From assembly GCF_028464225.1 (NCBI RefSeq), contig NZ_JAQPCN010000006.1:83715-147714 (forward strand): 64,000 nt of DNA, given 5' to 3'. Below are positions 1-8,023 of the stretch, piece by piece. Both the position numbers and the translations under genes were made by a program. The notes below the pieces were generated by a model. That model did not search any database, was not told the DNA's origin, and saw nothing but the letters and a program-made list of their open reading frames with translations. This stretch comes from Zeaxanthinibacter sp. PT1. Its GTDB lineage: Bacteria; Bacteroidota; Bacteroidia; Flavobacteriales; Flavobacteriaceae. Each line of letters begins with the position of its first letter. Position 1 is the stretch's first letter.

Positions 1-483
1 CTTCTTAACACCGGCCATCTCTGAATTGATCATGTGTTCAAAATAATCGAAGATGTTAGATTTTCTCATCTTACGTTCCTGCACTTCCTGGAAACCATTT
101 GTAATGATATGCATACGGTAATTTGGTTTCAGGTATTCCAGGATATCCTGTGTATGTGGCAGCAGGTGATTAAAAGACGCCAAGTGCTCTATATACTGGT
201 CAGACAAATGATAGATCAAGTCCTTTTTTACTGGATATTTCAGTGCTCTAAAGGTTTTTTTAAGTCGTTGGTAGCGAAGGTCATTTTTCCCAATGCGCTC
301 TTCCCTGTACATTTTCCATAGGGCCATGTTGATAGGCGCATAAGTCTTCATAAACTCCGCGGTTTCTATCTGAACCTGGTTCTCGGCCAGTATCTTTTCA
401 AAAGTCAAGGCAGAGTTCTTTTCAAAGTCCCATAGGGTATGATCCAGGTCAAAAAAAATATCCTTTATCTTTTCTCTATACAT
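1..483 (-). CDS. HAD hydrolase, YjjG-type pyrimidine nucleotidase (3' end cut by window)
   Basis: Translating the minus strand from the ATG at 483 gives 161 open codons running off the left edge, so the C-terminus is missing. Residues 10-17 read FFDLDHTL, the HAD motif I with the nucleophile and general-acid aspartates at 12 and 14. Motif II is the Thr of IITNG, and an alpha-helical cap lies between them. The sequence resembles the YjjG subgroup, which dephosphorylates non-canonical pyrimidine nucleoside monophosphates in the cytosol; the substrate is inferred from the family. The start overlaps the end of the upstream deacetylase-like gene by 8 bases, implying translational coupling. The DxD acid of motif III/IV cannot be checked because it lies outside the window. 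Confidence 0.85.
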   Translation of the reverse strand, partial: MYREKIKDIFFDLDHTLWDFEKNSALTFEKILAENQVQIETAEFMKTYAPINMALWKMYREERIGKNDLRYQRLKKTFRALKYPVKKDLIYHLSDQYIEHLASFNHLLPHTQDILEYLKPNYRMHIITNGFQEVQERKMRKSNIFDYFEHMINSEMAGVKK

Positions 484-1771
484 GGTATCGTTTTATCACT
501 TTCCCGTAGAGTCGAAGCCAGTCAACCTGGTGGCTGCCACCCAGCAATTCGTTAGAAAATATGGTATTGAACTGTCCGTCTACTTTTTTCACTTCTGTCC
601 AGAGTTTATCCATTTCAGTGAGAATTTCAGACTCGGTCATCATGTTCTGAAAGGCGTAGTCATGGAAAGCAAACGGATGTATTTTGATAGGCTGTTGCAC
701 TTCTAAGGGAATATCGTAAAAGTAGAAAGGTGTACAGGTTCCTGCACGAAATCCGGGTTCATGGGTATATCCCATAGTAAAATCGTCGGTGAATTCGGCC
801 TCTACCAGGTTCCGGTAACTGACCGGAACATCGACCCTGTTGTAACGCAACCTCGAATAATCCACTGGCCTGTGAATCACATTGCTCAGGCTCATTTTTT
901 CGGTTTTCAGCAATTGTATATCCCTGAAAGAACTGTATGATGCCGCCAATGCCACTTTACTGTAATCGGCAACGGATTTTATCAAGTGCCGGAATTTATT
1001 ATTGTTAGGGGATACGTTCTTATCGTAGGTAGAATATTCCGCGAACTGGAAAAAGAACATACTCTTTACCTTATGCACCTTATGCATAGCCAGTAAGGCG
1101 GAAAAATTATCAAAGGGATCCCTGCTGAGCCGCATCCAAACAGAAATTCGCTGAATCACCCTTCGAAACCTGAAGTAACCGAGATCGAGGAACATTCCTG
1201 CAAGGCTCCTGATCAATCCCCGGTGGGCATAGCTGTGCGAGGTAGTTACATCAATAATACTGGTGTGCTGGTATTTTCTCGCCTTGCCTTCCAATTCCGG
1301 AAATCGTTCCTTCAGCAGGGCTAATACTTTTCCGGCCCAGATATCGACTACCGGAAGATGGAGAAAGTTATATTGGAAAGAGACACTTTCACTGGGCGGA
1401 AAACGCCCGTGGATATCTTTCAGGTGGGGCAAGTATTCTTCATACCTGCTCAAAAGATAAAAACTAGCGGAAAAAACGTCGAAGGGAAGGTTACTGCGTT
1501 CACCCGCTTTAAAGAAACAGGGCACCCCGTCCCAATCCTCCGGTTTGACCTGGAAATCATTGATCCCCTGTTCAAAAAGCAAGTCATTACTCCGGACAAA
1601 GAATTCGTTCTGCAAGGGCTTTTTAGTGTAGGTGATCTTAGGACCTGCATGCTTAATGAAATCCTCTACCTTGGTGGTATATGTTACCTCTATCCCCAGG
1701 ATCCTGGAGAATACCTGCTTCATGGTGTAGCTGAACCTGGGTGTAATTTTATGGGTGTAAATGAGCAACAT
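476..1771 (-). CDS. Polysaccharide deacetylase family protein (divergent, DUF7033-like N-terminus)
   Basis: The 431-residue protein begins MLLIYTHKITPR and resembles the flavobacterial polysaccharide deacetylase family proteins usually found beside radC: an N-terminal domain of unknown function (about residues 1-150) followed by a NodB-like barrel. The late motif GFRAGT and the PIKIHPFAFHD segment are recognisable. The early metal-site motif, which I remember as DxD in relatives, reads IIDVTTSHS here, and the stretch I would expect to be His-Pro-Ser reads AASYSS. The enzyme may therefore be weakened or changed in activity. No signal peptide is visible. It sits 2 bases downstream of radC and overlaps the HAD gene, so the three are probably one transcript. 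Substrate unknown. Confidence 0.75.
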   Translation of the reverse strand: MLLIYTHKITPRFSYTMKQVFSRILGIEVTYTTKVEDFIKHAGPKITYTKKPLQNEFFVRSNDLLFEQGINDFQVKPEDWDGVPCFFKAGERSNLPFDVFSASFYLLSRYEEYLPHLKDIHGRFPPSESVSFQYNFLHLPVVDIWAGKVLALLKERFPELEGKARKYQHTSIIDVTTSHSYAHRGLIRSLAGMFLDLGYFRFRRVIQRISVWMRLSRDPFDNFSALLAMHKVHKVKSMFFFQFAEYSTYDKNVSPNNNKFRHLIKSVADYSKVALAASYSSFRDIQLLKTEKMSLSNVIHRPVDYSRLRYNRVDVPVSYRNLVEAEFTDDFTMGYTHEPGFRAGTCTPFYFYDIPLEVQQPIKIHPFAFHDYAFQNMMTESEILTEMDKLWTEVKKVDGQFNTIFSNELLGGSHQVDWLRLYGKVIKRYHV

Positions 1772-1773
1772 AC

Positions 1774-2472
1774 CTATAAGATGTTTTCATCTGCGAAACT
1801 AAAGAAATTCGTTTCTGTTATAATGAGATGATCCAGCACTTTAATATCTAAAGCCACAGCCGCATTTTTTAGTTTCTCGGTCAGTTGTTTATCTGCAATA
1901 CTTGGTTTTAAGGTGCCAGAGGGATGATTATGCGCCAAAACAAGGGCCACTGCCCCGAGCTCTAAAGCCTTCTTAAGTACCAACCTAACATCTACCAGTG
2001 TTCCCGTAATACCTCCCCGGCTCAGTTGAGCATGATAGACCACCTTGTTAGCATTATTGAGATAGACGATCCAGAATTCCTCATGCGGCAGGTCACCGAG
2101 TACAGGCTGCAGCAACTTAAATACATCCTTGCTGCTCCTGATCGCAGTCTTTAGACCGGTATCGGTCATTTGCCGCCGCCTGCCCATTTCCATGGCTGCC
2201 GATATCAATACAGCTTTTGCCTGGCCAACACCCCTGTAATTCATTAACTGGTGAATGGATAGTTGACCTAATTTCCCCAGGTTATGCTCATTATCAGTCA
2301 ACATCCTTCTCGCCAGGTCAATGGCACTTTCATCTCTGTTCCCTGAACCCAGGAGTATCGCTAACAACTCGGTGTCTGTAAGAACCGATTTCCCCTTCCT
2401 GATCAATTTCTCACGAGGCCTGTCAGCCTCTGACCAATTTTTTATAGACAAGGAAGGTGTAGGTTGTCTCAT
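1774..2472 (-). CDS. radC: RadC family JAB/MPN-domain protein
   Basis: The 232-residue protein has the RadC layout: an N-terminal helix-hairpin-helix region (about residues 10-100, with GSGNRDESA and NYRGVGQAKA) and a C-terminal JAB domain. The metal-binding signature AHNHPSG followed by a downstream Asp (IADKQ) is intact. RadC proteins were linked to DNA repair, but a direct repair role is not established for the family. The C-terminus ends FSFADENIL, as is usual. The start is the only ATG consistent with the conserved N-terminus (MRQPTPSLSIKNW). A TATCTTTA box, one base off the Bacteroidota -7 consensus, lies just upstream of the start. Confidence 0.93.
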   Translation of the reverse strand: MRQPTPSLSIKNWSEADRPREKLIRKGKSVLTDTELLAILLGSGNRDESAIDLARRMLTDNEHNLGKLGQLSIHQLMNYRGVGQAKAVLISAAMEMGRRRQMTDTGLKTAIRSSKDVFKLLQPVLGDLPHEEFWIVYLNNANKVVYHAQLSRGGITGTLVDVRLVLKKALELGAVALVLAHNHPSGTLKPSIADKQLTEKLKNAAVALDIKVLDHLIITETNFFSFADENIL

Positions 2473-2561
2473 GAATTAAAGATAGTCAACTATAAAAATT
2501 AAAGCCCGATTAATAAAAATTTTCAACGGATAGACCAGATGACTGCACCGGCAGATACAGG

Positions 2562-3923
2562 TCAATGCTTCAATACAGCTTCTTTAACCTCCTCCAGCGA
2601 TAGTCCCCCGTAATTACCGGAACTCATCAACAACAAGGCCGAACGGTGCAAAGGCTCTCCCAAGAGAAATTGCCTGAAGGCATCCGGATCTGTAAACACA
2701 TGAAGGTCTTCCCGACCCAAAGCCGCGGCGATATCTGCTGCCGAAATTGATTCCAGTCTTTTAATCGCAACCGATTCCGGGGCGTAAAAAACTGCTGCTG
2801 TGTCTGCATCATCCAGTGCTCCGCGATACTGCTCCAGGAATTCTTTGTTAAGGCTGCTATAGGTGTGCAATTCGAGGCACGCTATCAAAGGTAAGTCCGG
2901 AAACTGCGATTTCACTGCAGTGGTTGCAGCTTTTACTTTACTCGGGGAATGAGCAAAGTCTTTATAAGCAACTCCCTTACCGGTTTCCACTATTTTTTCC
3001 AATCTTTTCGAGGCCCCTTTAAAGGTAGCGATAGCTTCATAGAAATCGTCCTCATCAACGCCCATATGCTGGCAGATCCACTTTGCCCCGGCTAAATTGC
3101 TCAGGTTGTGCTTTCCAAACACTTCGATAGGCATAGGACCCTCAGGGGTTTCCAGCAATGTAACACCGTTTTCCACTGTATATTCCGGGGTACTGTAACC
3201 CAGCTTCCGGATGGGATTCTCAGAATCCATTACAACTTTCTTCACTTCTTCATCCTCTTCATTGTAATTGATACTCCCTCCTTCTACAATACTATCGACG
3301 AAAATTTTAAATTGTTCCACATAGCCCTCGTAAGTTGGAAACACATTGATATGATCCCAGGCAATTCCACTAAGCAGGGCAATATTTGGCCTGTATAGGT
3401 GAAACTTAGGCCTGCGGTCTATAGGCGAAGACAGGTATTCATCTCCTTCCAGGACGATAAAATCATTTTCTTCACTCAGGTGGACCATCCTGTCAAAACC
3501 TTCAAGCTGGGCTCCCACCATATAATCTACCGGACGGTCATGGTATTTTAAGACATGGAGGATCATGGATGTAATCGTGGTTTTTCCATGGCTACCTCCG
3601 ATGACTACCCGGGTCTTGTCTTTGGATTGCTCAAAGAGAAATTCGGGATAGGAATAGATCCGGACTCCCAACTCCTGTGCCCTTGCCAGTTCCGGGTTGT
3701 CCGGTTTGGCATGCATACCCAGTATTACAGCATCTATTTCCGGGTGTATTTTTTCCGGGAACCACCCGAATTTTTCCGGGAGCAGTCCCGCATCTTCCAA
3801 TCTTGTTTTGGAGGGCTCAAAGATCACATCGTCACTCCCACTGATCGTATAGCCCTTATATTGTAAAGCCAAGGCGAGGTTGTGCATGGCACTGCCCCCA
3901 ATCGCTATAAAATGTACTTGCAT
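2562..3923 (-). CDS. mpl: UDP-N-acetylmuramate:L-alanyl-gamma-D-glutamyl-meso-diaminopimelate ligase (Mpl-like)
   Basis: The 453-residue protein is a Mur ligase: an N-terminal Rossmann-like domain (HFIAIGGSAM), the ATP loop GGSHGKTT at residues 109-116, a central domain with EGDEYLSSP, and a C-terminal domain with KDFAHSPSK. The Mpl subtype fits the short N-domain and the SYPEFLFEQS segment. Mpl attaches recycled murein tripeptide to UDP-MurNAc in the cytoplasm, returning turnover peptides to peptidoglycan synthesis. It is transcribed away from the cupin gene; a TATCTTTA box about 25-30 bases upstream may be its -7 element. It is likely transcribed alone, with an 89-base gap to radC. Confidence 0.92.
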   Translation of the reverse strand: MQVHFIAIGGSAMHNLALALQYKGYTISGSDDVIFEPSKTRLEDAGLLPEKFGWFPEKIHPEIDAVILGMHAKPDNPELARAQELGVRIYSYPEFLFEQSKDKTRVVIGGSHGKTTITSMILHVLKYHDRPVDYMVGAQLEGFDRMVHLSEENDFIVLEGDEYLSSPIDRRPKFHLYRPNIALLSGIAWDHINVFPTYEGYVEQFKIFVDSIVEGGSINYNEEDEEVKKVVMDSENPIRKLGYSTPEYTVENGVTLLETPEGPMPIEVFGKHNLSNLAGAKWICQHMGVDEDDFYEAIATFKGASKRLEKIVETGKGVAYKDFAHSPSKVKAATTAVKSQFPDLPLIACLELHTYSSLNKEFLEQYRGALDDADTAAVFYAPESVAIKRLESISAADIAAALGREDLHVFTDPDAFRQFLLGEPLHRSALLLMSSGNYGGLSLEEVKEAVLKH

Positions 3924-4020
3924 GCTGTATAAGTATTAGCGCGTAAAGATACGTATTGGCTTCAGGTCCACAAACTGGACTAATGCCGGCTTTTCGTTTA
4001 TCTTCGTAAGAAAAGAATCC

Positions 4021-4338
4021 ATGGATATTAAACTTTCTGAGGTCCCCAGTAAGGAGATCATGCCGGGATTTCACGGCAAACTGATTCATACCGAGAACAT
4101 GACCCTGGCGTACTGGGATGTGGAAGAAGGCGCAGAAGTGCCGGAGCACTCGCATATGAACGAACAACTCATGCAGGTCCTTGAAGGCAGCTTTGAGTTT
4201 ACGCTTAACGGTGAAACAAAGGTCTACGAACCGGGACAACTTGTGCCCATACCGGCTCATGCAACTCATAGTGGCAAAGCGTTGACGCCTTGCAAACTCA
4301 TGGACATTTTTAGTCCGGCCAGGGAAGAATACAAATAG
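4021..4338 (+). CDS. Cupin domain protein
   Basis: The 105-residue protein is a single small cupin. Cupin motif 1 reads PEHSHMNEQLMQVLEG, with two His and a Glu as probable metal ligands; motif 2 is PGQLVPIPAHATHSG, with a third His. Proteins of this type bind a divalent metal or a small molecule and may be enzymes, isomerases or sensors; sequence alone does not settle this. It has no signal peptide and precedes an SDR gene by 24 bases, so the two may be co-transcribed and act on the same unknown metabolite. Confidence 0.85.
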   Translation: MDIKLSEVPSKEIMPGFHGKLIHTENMTLAYWDVEEGAEVPEHSHMNEQLMQVLEGSFEFTLNGETKVYEPGQLVPIPAHATHSGKALTPCKLMDIFSPAREEYK

Positions 4339-4362
4339 GCTTCAGCTCTTAACACCAGAATT

Positions 4363-5148
4363 ATGGAAATCAATTTAAAATCCAAAAACGCATTGGTTGG
4401 CGGCAGCAGTCGCGGTATTGGCAGGGCCATTGCTATACAATTAGCACTAAGCGGGGCCAATGTAACCGTAGTATCCAGGAGCAAAGACCTTCTACAGGAG
4501 CTGGTCAGTCAGCTAGACACTTCACAAGGACAAAAGCACCAGTACCTGGTCACCGATTATACCGATTTTGAAGCTTACAAAAAACATGCTGATTCGTATT
4601 TCCGAAACAACCGGGTTGATGTCCTGGTCAATAATACCCAGGGGCCACCCCCAGGCAGCAGTCTTGAGAAAATGACAGAAGATTACCAGCAAGCCTTCGA
4701 TCTCCTGTTTAAAACGGTGCATTACACTACACAGCTTGCTTTGACACAGATGAAGAATAATAACTGGGGGCGGATCATTAACGTAGCTTCCATATCTGTA
4801 AAACAGCCCCTGACATACTTGGCGCTTTCCAATACTATACGTGCAGCGGTGGTCACATGGGGCAAGACCCTTGCTACGGATGTAGGCCAGTTTGGGATAA
4901 CCGTTAACAGTGTATTGACCGGGTATTTTGATACGGAGCGCATAGCGCAACTAAATCAAAAGAAAGCAGAACAAATGGGGATAGCTGAAGAAGATGTCCG
5001 AAATGATATGGAACAACAAGTGCCTGTAAAGCGGATTGGTCTGCCTGATGAATACGGTTACCTTGTCACCTTCCTGGCTTCTGACCGGGCCGCTTATATC
5101 ACGGGTACAGCCATTCCTATAGACGGAGGATTACTGAAGTCCGTTTAG
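4363..5148 (+). CDS. Atypical short-chain dehydrogenase/reductase lacking the catalytic Lys
   Basis: The 261-residue protein has the SDR fold: a nucleotide-binding loop VGGSSRGIG near the N-terminus, NNTQG in place of NNAG, a Ser in NVASIS, and a C-terminal IPIDGG. The YxxxK catalytic pair is broken, since the sequence reads YLALSN and Ser occupies the Lys position. This matches what I recall of the BKR_like_SDR_like subgroup, described as departing from both the NAD motif and the catalytic tetrad. Activity is therefore uncertain. It lies 24 bases after the cupin gene, probably in an operon, and its stop codon overlaps the convergent DUF4136 gene by 4 bases. Confidence 0.85.
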   Translation: MEINLKSKNALVGGSSRGIGRAIAIQLALSGANVTVVSRSKDLLQELVSQLDTSQGQKHQYLVTDYTDFEAYKKHADSYFRNNRVDVLVNNTQGPPPGSSLEKMTEDYQQAFDLLFKTVHYTTQLALTQMKNNNWGRIINVASISVKQPLTYLALSNTIRAAVVTWGKTLATDVGQFGITVNSVLTGYFDTERIAQLNQKKAEQMGIAEEDVRNDMEQQVPVKRIGLPDEYGYLVTFLASDRAAYITGTAIPIDGGLLKSV

Positions 5149-5687
5149 TACGCTCTCTTGGGCGGATATTTTGCAAAAACTTTCTGAACCATTTGATGAA
5201 AAGCCTCTTCGCGTTGTTGAGGACTTGATCTCTCCTTAAAAGAATCTGTAGCCACCGCTTGCCAGAACAAGGTGTTGTTATGAAAATCGACAAAATCAAA
5301 ACTGATCTCCCGTTCAATTTTATTGTTTCCAATGGGTAGTCCTATATTGACTCCCCCGCCGACATTACGGCCGGTGCCCCCTACCCCAACGCCTACGGTA
5401 TTCCTAGGTGCAGCCTGGTAGTCCCTGCTATAGATATGCAGGAGAAAATCGGGTTCTTCTGAAAATTTAAAACCTTTTGCCTGCATGGCAGAATCCACGG
5501 CGCTCAACAATCTTTTTTCATCCAGCTCACTGAGCCCGGTGGTCATTACTTCCGGGTAATTATAAGTGGTGTAATTAGCGAAGTCGGTCGTCTTATCATA
5601 GTCATGTCGGACCCTTACCCCGGAACAGGAGGATAATCCAAATAAAGTAATCCCGAGTATCACAACAGAAAGTAATCTCATGATCAA
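5145..5687 (-). CDS. DUF4136 lipoprotein
   Basis: The 180-residue protein has a signal peptide ending in the lipobox LSSC, so mature lipidation at that Cys is expected, followed by a DUF4136-type body (YDKTTDFANYTTYNYP and a C-terminal AFHQMVQKVFAKYPP). DUF4136 lipoproteins are common in Bacteroidota and lack a known function; envelope localisation is inferred from the lipobox. A glycine-rich stretch (VGVGVGGTGRNVGGGVNIG) lies mid-protein. Two ATGs lie two codons apart (5687 and 5681). It may be the last gene of the hpt-adk/obg transcript, 67 bases after obg, but no decisive signal was seen. Confidence 0.85.
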   Translation of the reverse strand: MIMRLLSVVILGITLFGLSSCSGVRVRHDYDKTTDFANYTTYNYPEVMTTGLSELDEKRLLSAVDSAMQAKGFKFSEEPDFLLHIYSRDYQAAPRNTVGVGVGGTGRNVGGGVNIGLPIGNNKIEREISFDFVDFHNNTLFWQAVATDSFKERSSPQQREEAFHQMVQKVFAKYPPKRAY

Positions 5688-5754
5688 GAAACTATAAGGT
5701 ATTATGGTATTCTAATGTAACGAAAAATTCCGGGCGACTCCAGCCCTGGGGGTA

Positions 5755-6756
5755 TTAATCGTTGAGTTGTTTCCAGAGTCGATCCTTGAGTTCCTGAAGT
5801 CCTGTTTGTGCAACAGAGGAAATGAACAGGTAGTCGGTCTCTTTAAAAAACCCATCGAGTTCTTCCTTCATTTCCGCTTTCAGCTCTTCGTCCAGCAGGT
5901 CGCTCTTAGAGATGGCCACAATACGCTCCTTATCCAGGAGTTCCGGGTTGTATTTGCGCAATTCGTTCAACAGTATCTCGTATTCCTTTACGATATCATC
6001 GGCATCGGCCGGGATCAGGAATAACAGCGAAGAGTTCCGCTCTATATGTCGCAGGAAATAATGACCTAACCCTTTACCTTCTGCCGCTCCCTCGATGATT
6101 CCCGGGATATCAGCAATGACAAAACTCTTGAATTCCCTGTACTGTACAATTCCAAGGTTAGGTTTTAAGGTAGTAAAAGGGTAATCAGCAATTTTGGGTT
6201 TGGCCGCTGTTACAGCAGAAAGCAGGGTAGACTTCCCTGCGTTAGGAAAACCGACTAGGCCTACATCGGCCAGGACCTTAAGTTCTAAGGTCACGTCTTT
6301 TTCCTGCCCCGGTATACCGGGTTGGGCATAACGCGGTGTCTGGTTGGTCGAAGTTTTAAAGTGCCAGTTACCCCTGCCCCCTAAACCACCTTCAAGAACG
6401 ATCTTTTCCTCCCCATCTTCAGTGATTTCGAAAAGAACCTCGTTGGTTTCAGAATCGCGTACCACGGTACCCAATGGCACTTCCAGGTAAATATCTTCGC
6501 CATCTGCACCGGTACTTCTTTGTTTGGCGCCATGTTCCCCGTGTCCGGCCTTAAAATGACGTTTAAATTTAAAACTCAGAAGGGTCCATAAGTTCTTATT
6601 CCCCTTTAAAATGATATGACCTCCCCGGCCACCATCGCCACCATCAGGGCCTCCTTTTGCCACATACTTCTCCCGTCTCAGGTGAGTGGAGCCTTTACCT
6701 CCGTTACCGGAACTGAGATGCACTTTAACATAATCGACAAAATTTCCTTCGGTCAT
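5755..6756 (-). CDS. obg: GTPase Obg/CgtA
   Basis: The 333-residue protein has the glycine-rich Obg domain (about residues 1-160, with [12 protein letters not shown]) followed by the G domain: G1 GFPNAGKST at 169-177, switch region [10 protein letters not shown]3 DIPG at 216-219 and SKSD as G4. The C-terminus ends soon after the G domain, so the variable C-terminal OCT domain of some Obg proteins is absent, as is usual in this phylum. Obg binds the 50S ribosomal subunit and takes part in its maturation and in (p)ppGpp-linked growth control. It lies 54 bases after the hpt-adk fusion, likely in the same operon. Confidence 0.97.
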   Translation of the reverse strand: MTEGNFVDYVKVHLSSGNGGKGSTHLRREKYVAKGGPDGGDGGRGGHIILKGNKNLWTLLSFKFKRHFKAGHGEHGAKQRSTGADGEDIYLEVPLGTVVRDSETNEVLFEITEDGEEKIVLEGGLGGRGNWHFKTSTNQTPRYAQPGIPGQEKDVTLELKVLADVGLVGFPNAGKSTLLSAVTAAKPKIADYPFTTLKPNLGIVQYREFKSFVIADIPGIIEGAAEGKGLGHYFLRHIERNSSLLFLIPADADDIVKEYEILLNELRKYNPELLDKERIVAISKSDLLDEELKAEMKEELDGFFKETDYLFISSVAQTGLQELKDRLWKQLND

Positions 6757-6810
6757 CTGGGGGGTTCAATTAGTAATGAATAAATAATTCGGTATTACCG
6801 TTCTAAGGGA

Positions 6811-7926
6811 TCAGGCTTCCTGCAGGCCACTGATGACCTGGTGCAGTCTTTTTGTGATCTCTTCAATATCGCCTATACCGTTAACTACGTGCAATTTCCC
6901 CTGTGCTTTGTAGTAATCACGTAAGGGAGCCGTCTTTTTAGCGTATTCTTCGAATCGGTTTTTAATTTTTTCTTCGTCCTGGTCATCAATCCTGCCACTG
7001 ATCTCACCACGCTTCAACAGGCGCTGAAGTAACTCCTGGTCATCAGCCTCCAGGGCGATAGTTGCATCGATCTGCATATCCTTAGATTCCAGGAAGTGGT
7101 CCAGGGCTTCGGCCTGCATGGCAGTACGGGGAAAACCATCGAAGATGAACCCATTAGCCTCTGAATGTTTCTCAACTTCTTCCTGCAGCATCTTGATAGT
7201 CACCTCATCAGGAACCAGGTCCCCCTTGTCCATATAGGACTTAGCCAGCATCCCTAAAGCGGTCTCGTTTTTAATATTATATCGGAAAACATCCCCTGTA
7301 GAGATATGGATCAGATTATATGCTTTTTTCAGGAAAGCTGCCTGAGTTCCTTTACCGGCTCCGGGTTTTCCAAATAATACAAGATTGATCATCTTAGGTT
7401 TTTTTAATTCGTAAACTTCTCTCAAATTTCTGCCCAGCTCCAAATAATCCAGACCATACCCTACGATGAACTTATTCGGAATTTCCATCCCAAAATAATC
7501 GATGGAATATTCCCCATTATAGATCTCCGATTTATAAAAGAGGCTTGCGATCTTGAAATCCTTGACATTGGTCCTGGAAAACAAATGAACCAGCTCCTGT
7601 AAGGTGCGACCGGTATCTATAATATCTTCCAGTATAATCACACTTCGGCCTTCAATATTATCCGGTAAATCTAACAGGGTTTCCACAATTCCTGTGGAGG
7701 TCAGGCCACGGTATGAACTCAACTTTACAAAAGAGACTTCACAAGGGTGCGGATAACGCTTTAAAAAATCTGAGACAAACATAAAAGATCCGTTCAGGAC
7801 CCCCACAAAAATGGGCACCTGGTCCTTGTAATCACGGGCGATATCGCCTGCAATCTTGGCTACTGCGTCCAGGATCTGCTGCTCCGTTAAATAGGGCTTA
7901 AATTGTTTGTCGTGCAGTGTTATCAA
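6811..7926 (-). CDS. Hypoxanthine phosphoribosyltransferase-adenylate kinase fusion
   Basis: One open frame of about 371 codons carries two enzymes. Residues 1 to about 178 are a hypoxanthine phosphoribosyltransferase with the PRPP loop LEDIIDTGRTL. The rest is a short-type adenylate kinase starting at an internal Met (7392) with P-loop GKPGAGKGT, NMP-binding DGFPRT and a non-zinc lid. Both act in purine salvage and adenylate balance in the cytosol. No stop separates them. The start is set at a TTG at 7926 because homologous HPRTs begin M-I-x-L-H-D-K and because a TATCTTTG promoter box lies at 7949-7956; the longer ATG-initiated frame to 8097 would run through purK and its promoter. Internal translation of adk from 7392 remains possible. 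Confidence 0.88.
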   Translation of the reverse strand: MITLHDKQFKPYLTEQQILDAVAKIAGDIARDYKDQVPIFVGVLNGSFMFVSDFLKRYPHPCEVSFVKLSSYRGLTSTGIVETLLDLPDNIEGRSVIILEDIIDTGRTLQELVHLFSRTNVKDFKIASLFYKSEIYNGEYSIDYFGMEIPNKFIVGYGLDYLELGRNLREVYELKKPKMINLVLFGKPGAGKGTQAAFLKKAYNLIHISTGDVFRYNIKNETALGMLAKSYMDKGDLVPDEVTIKMLQEEVEKHSEANGFIFDGFPRTAMQAEALDHFLESKDMQIDATIALEADDQELLQRLLKRGEISGRIDDQDEEKIKNRFEEYAKKTAPLRDYYKAQGKLHVVNGIGDIEEITKRLHQVISGLQEA

Positions 7927-7948
7927 TGGTTGTGATATTGCTGAACGC

Positions 7949-7956
7949 CAAAGATA
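7949..7956 (-). promoter_or_regulatory. -7 promoter element (TAnnTTTG) for hpt-adk
   Basis: The minus strand reads TATCTTTG, a perfect match to the Bacteroidota -7 consensus TAnnTTTG. It lies 22 bases upstream of the proposed TTG start, leaving a leader of roughly 15-20 bases. I did not find a clear TTG at -33. Confidence 0.6.
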
Positions 7957-7989
7957 ACACTTTGATTTTTCTTTTTTGAGCCGCCATCC

Positions 7990-8018
7990 TTTGAATCTGA
8001 GATTTAGCTGTATTTTTG
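7990..8018 (+). promoter_or_regulatory. Bacteroidota-type promoter for purK
   Basis: TTTG at 7990-7993 and TATTTTTG at 8011-8018 are separated by 17 bases and match the -33/-7 consensus. The purK start ATG follows at 8024, so the predicted transcription start falls on or within a few bases of the start codon. The promoter is back to back with that of hpt-adk, so salvage and de novo purine genes diverge from one 100-base region. Confidence 0.7.
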
Positions 8019-8023
8019 TGAGC

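Noticed and set aside
34..321. A plus-strand frame of 95 codons at the left edge
   Set aside because: It is antisense to the HAD hydrolase, whose minus-strand translation has clear family motifs.
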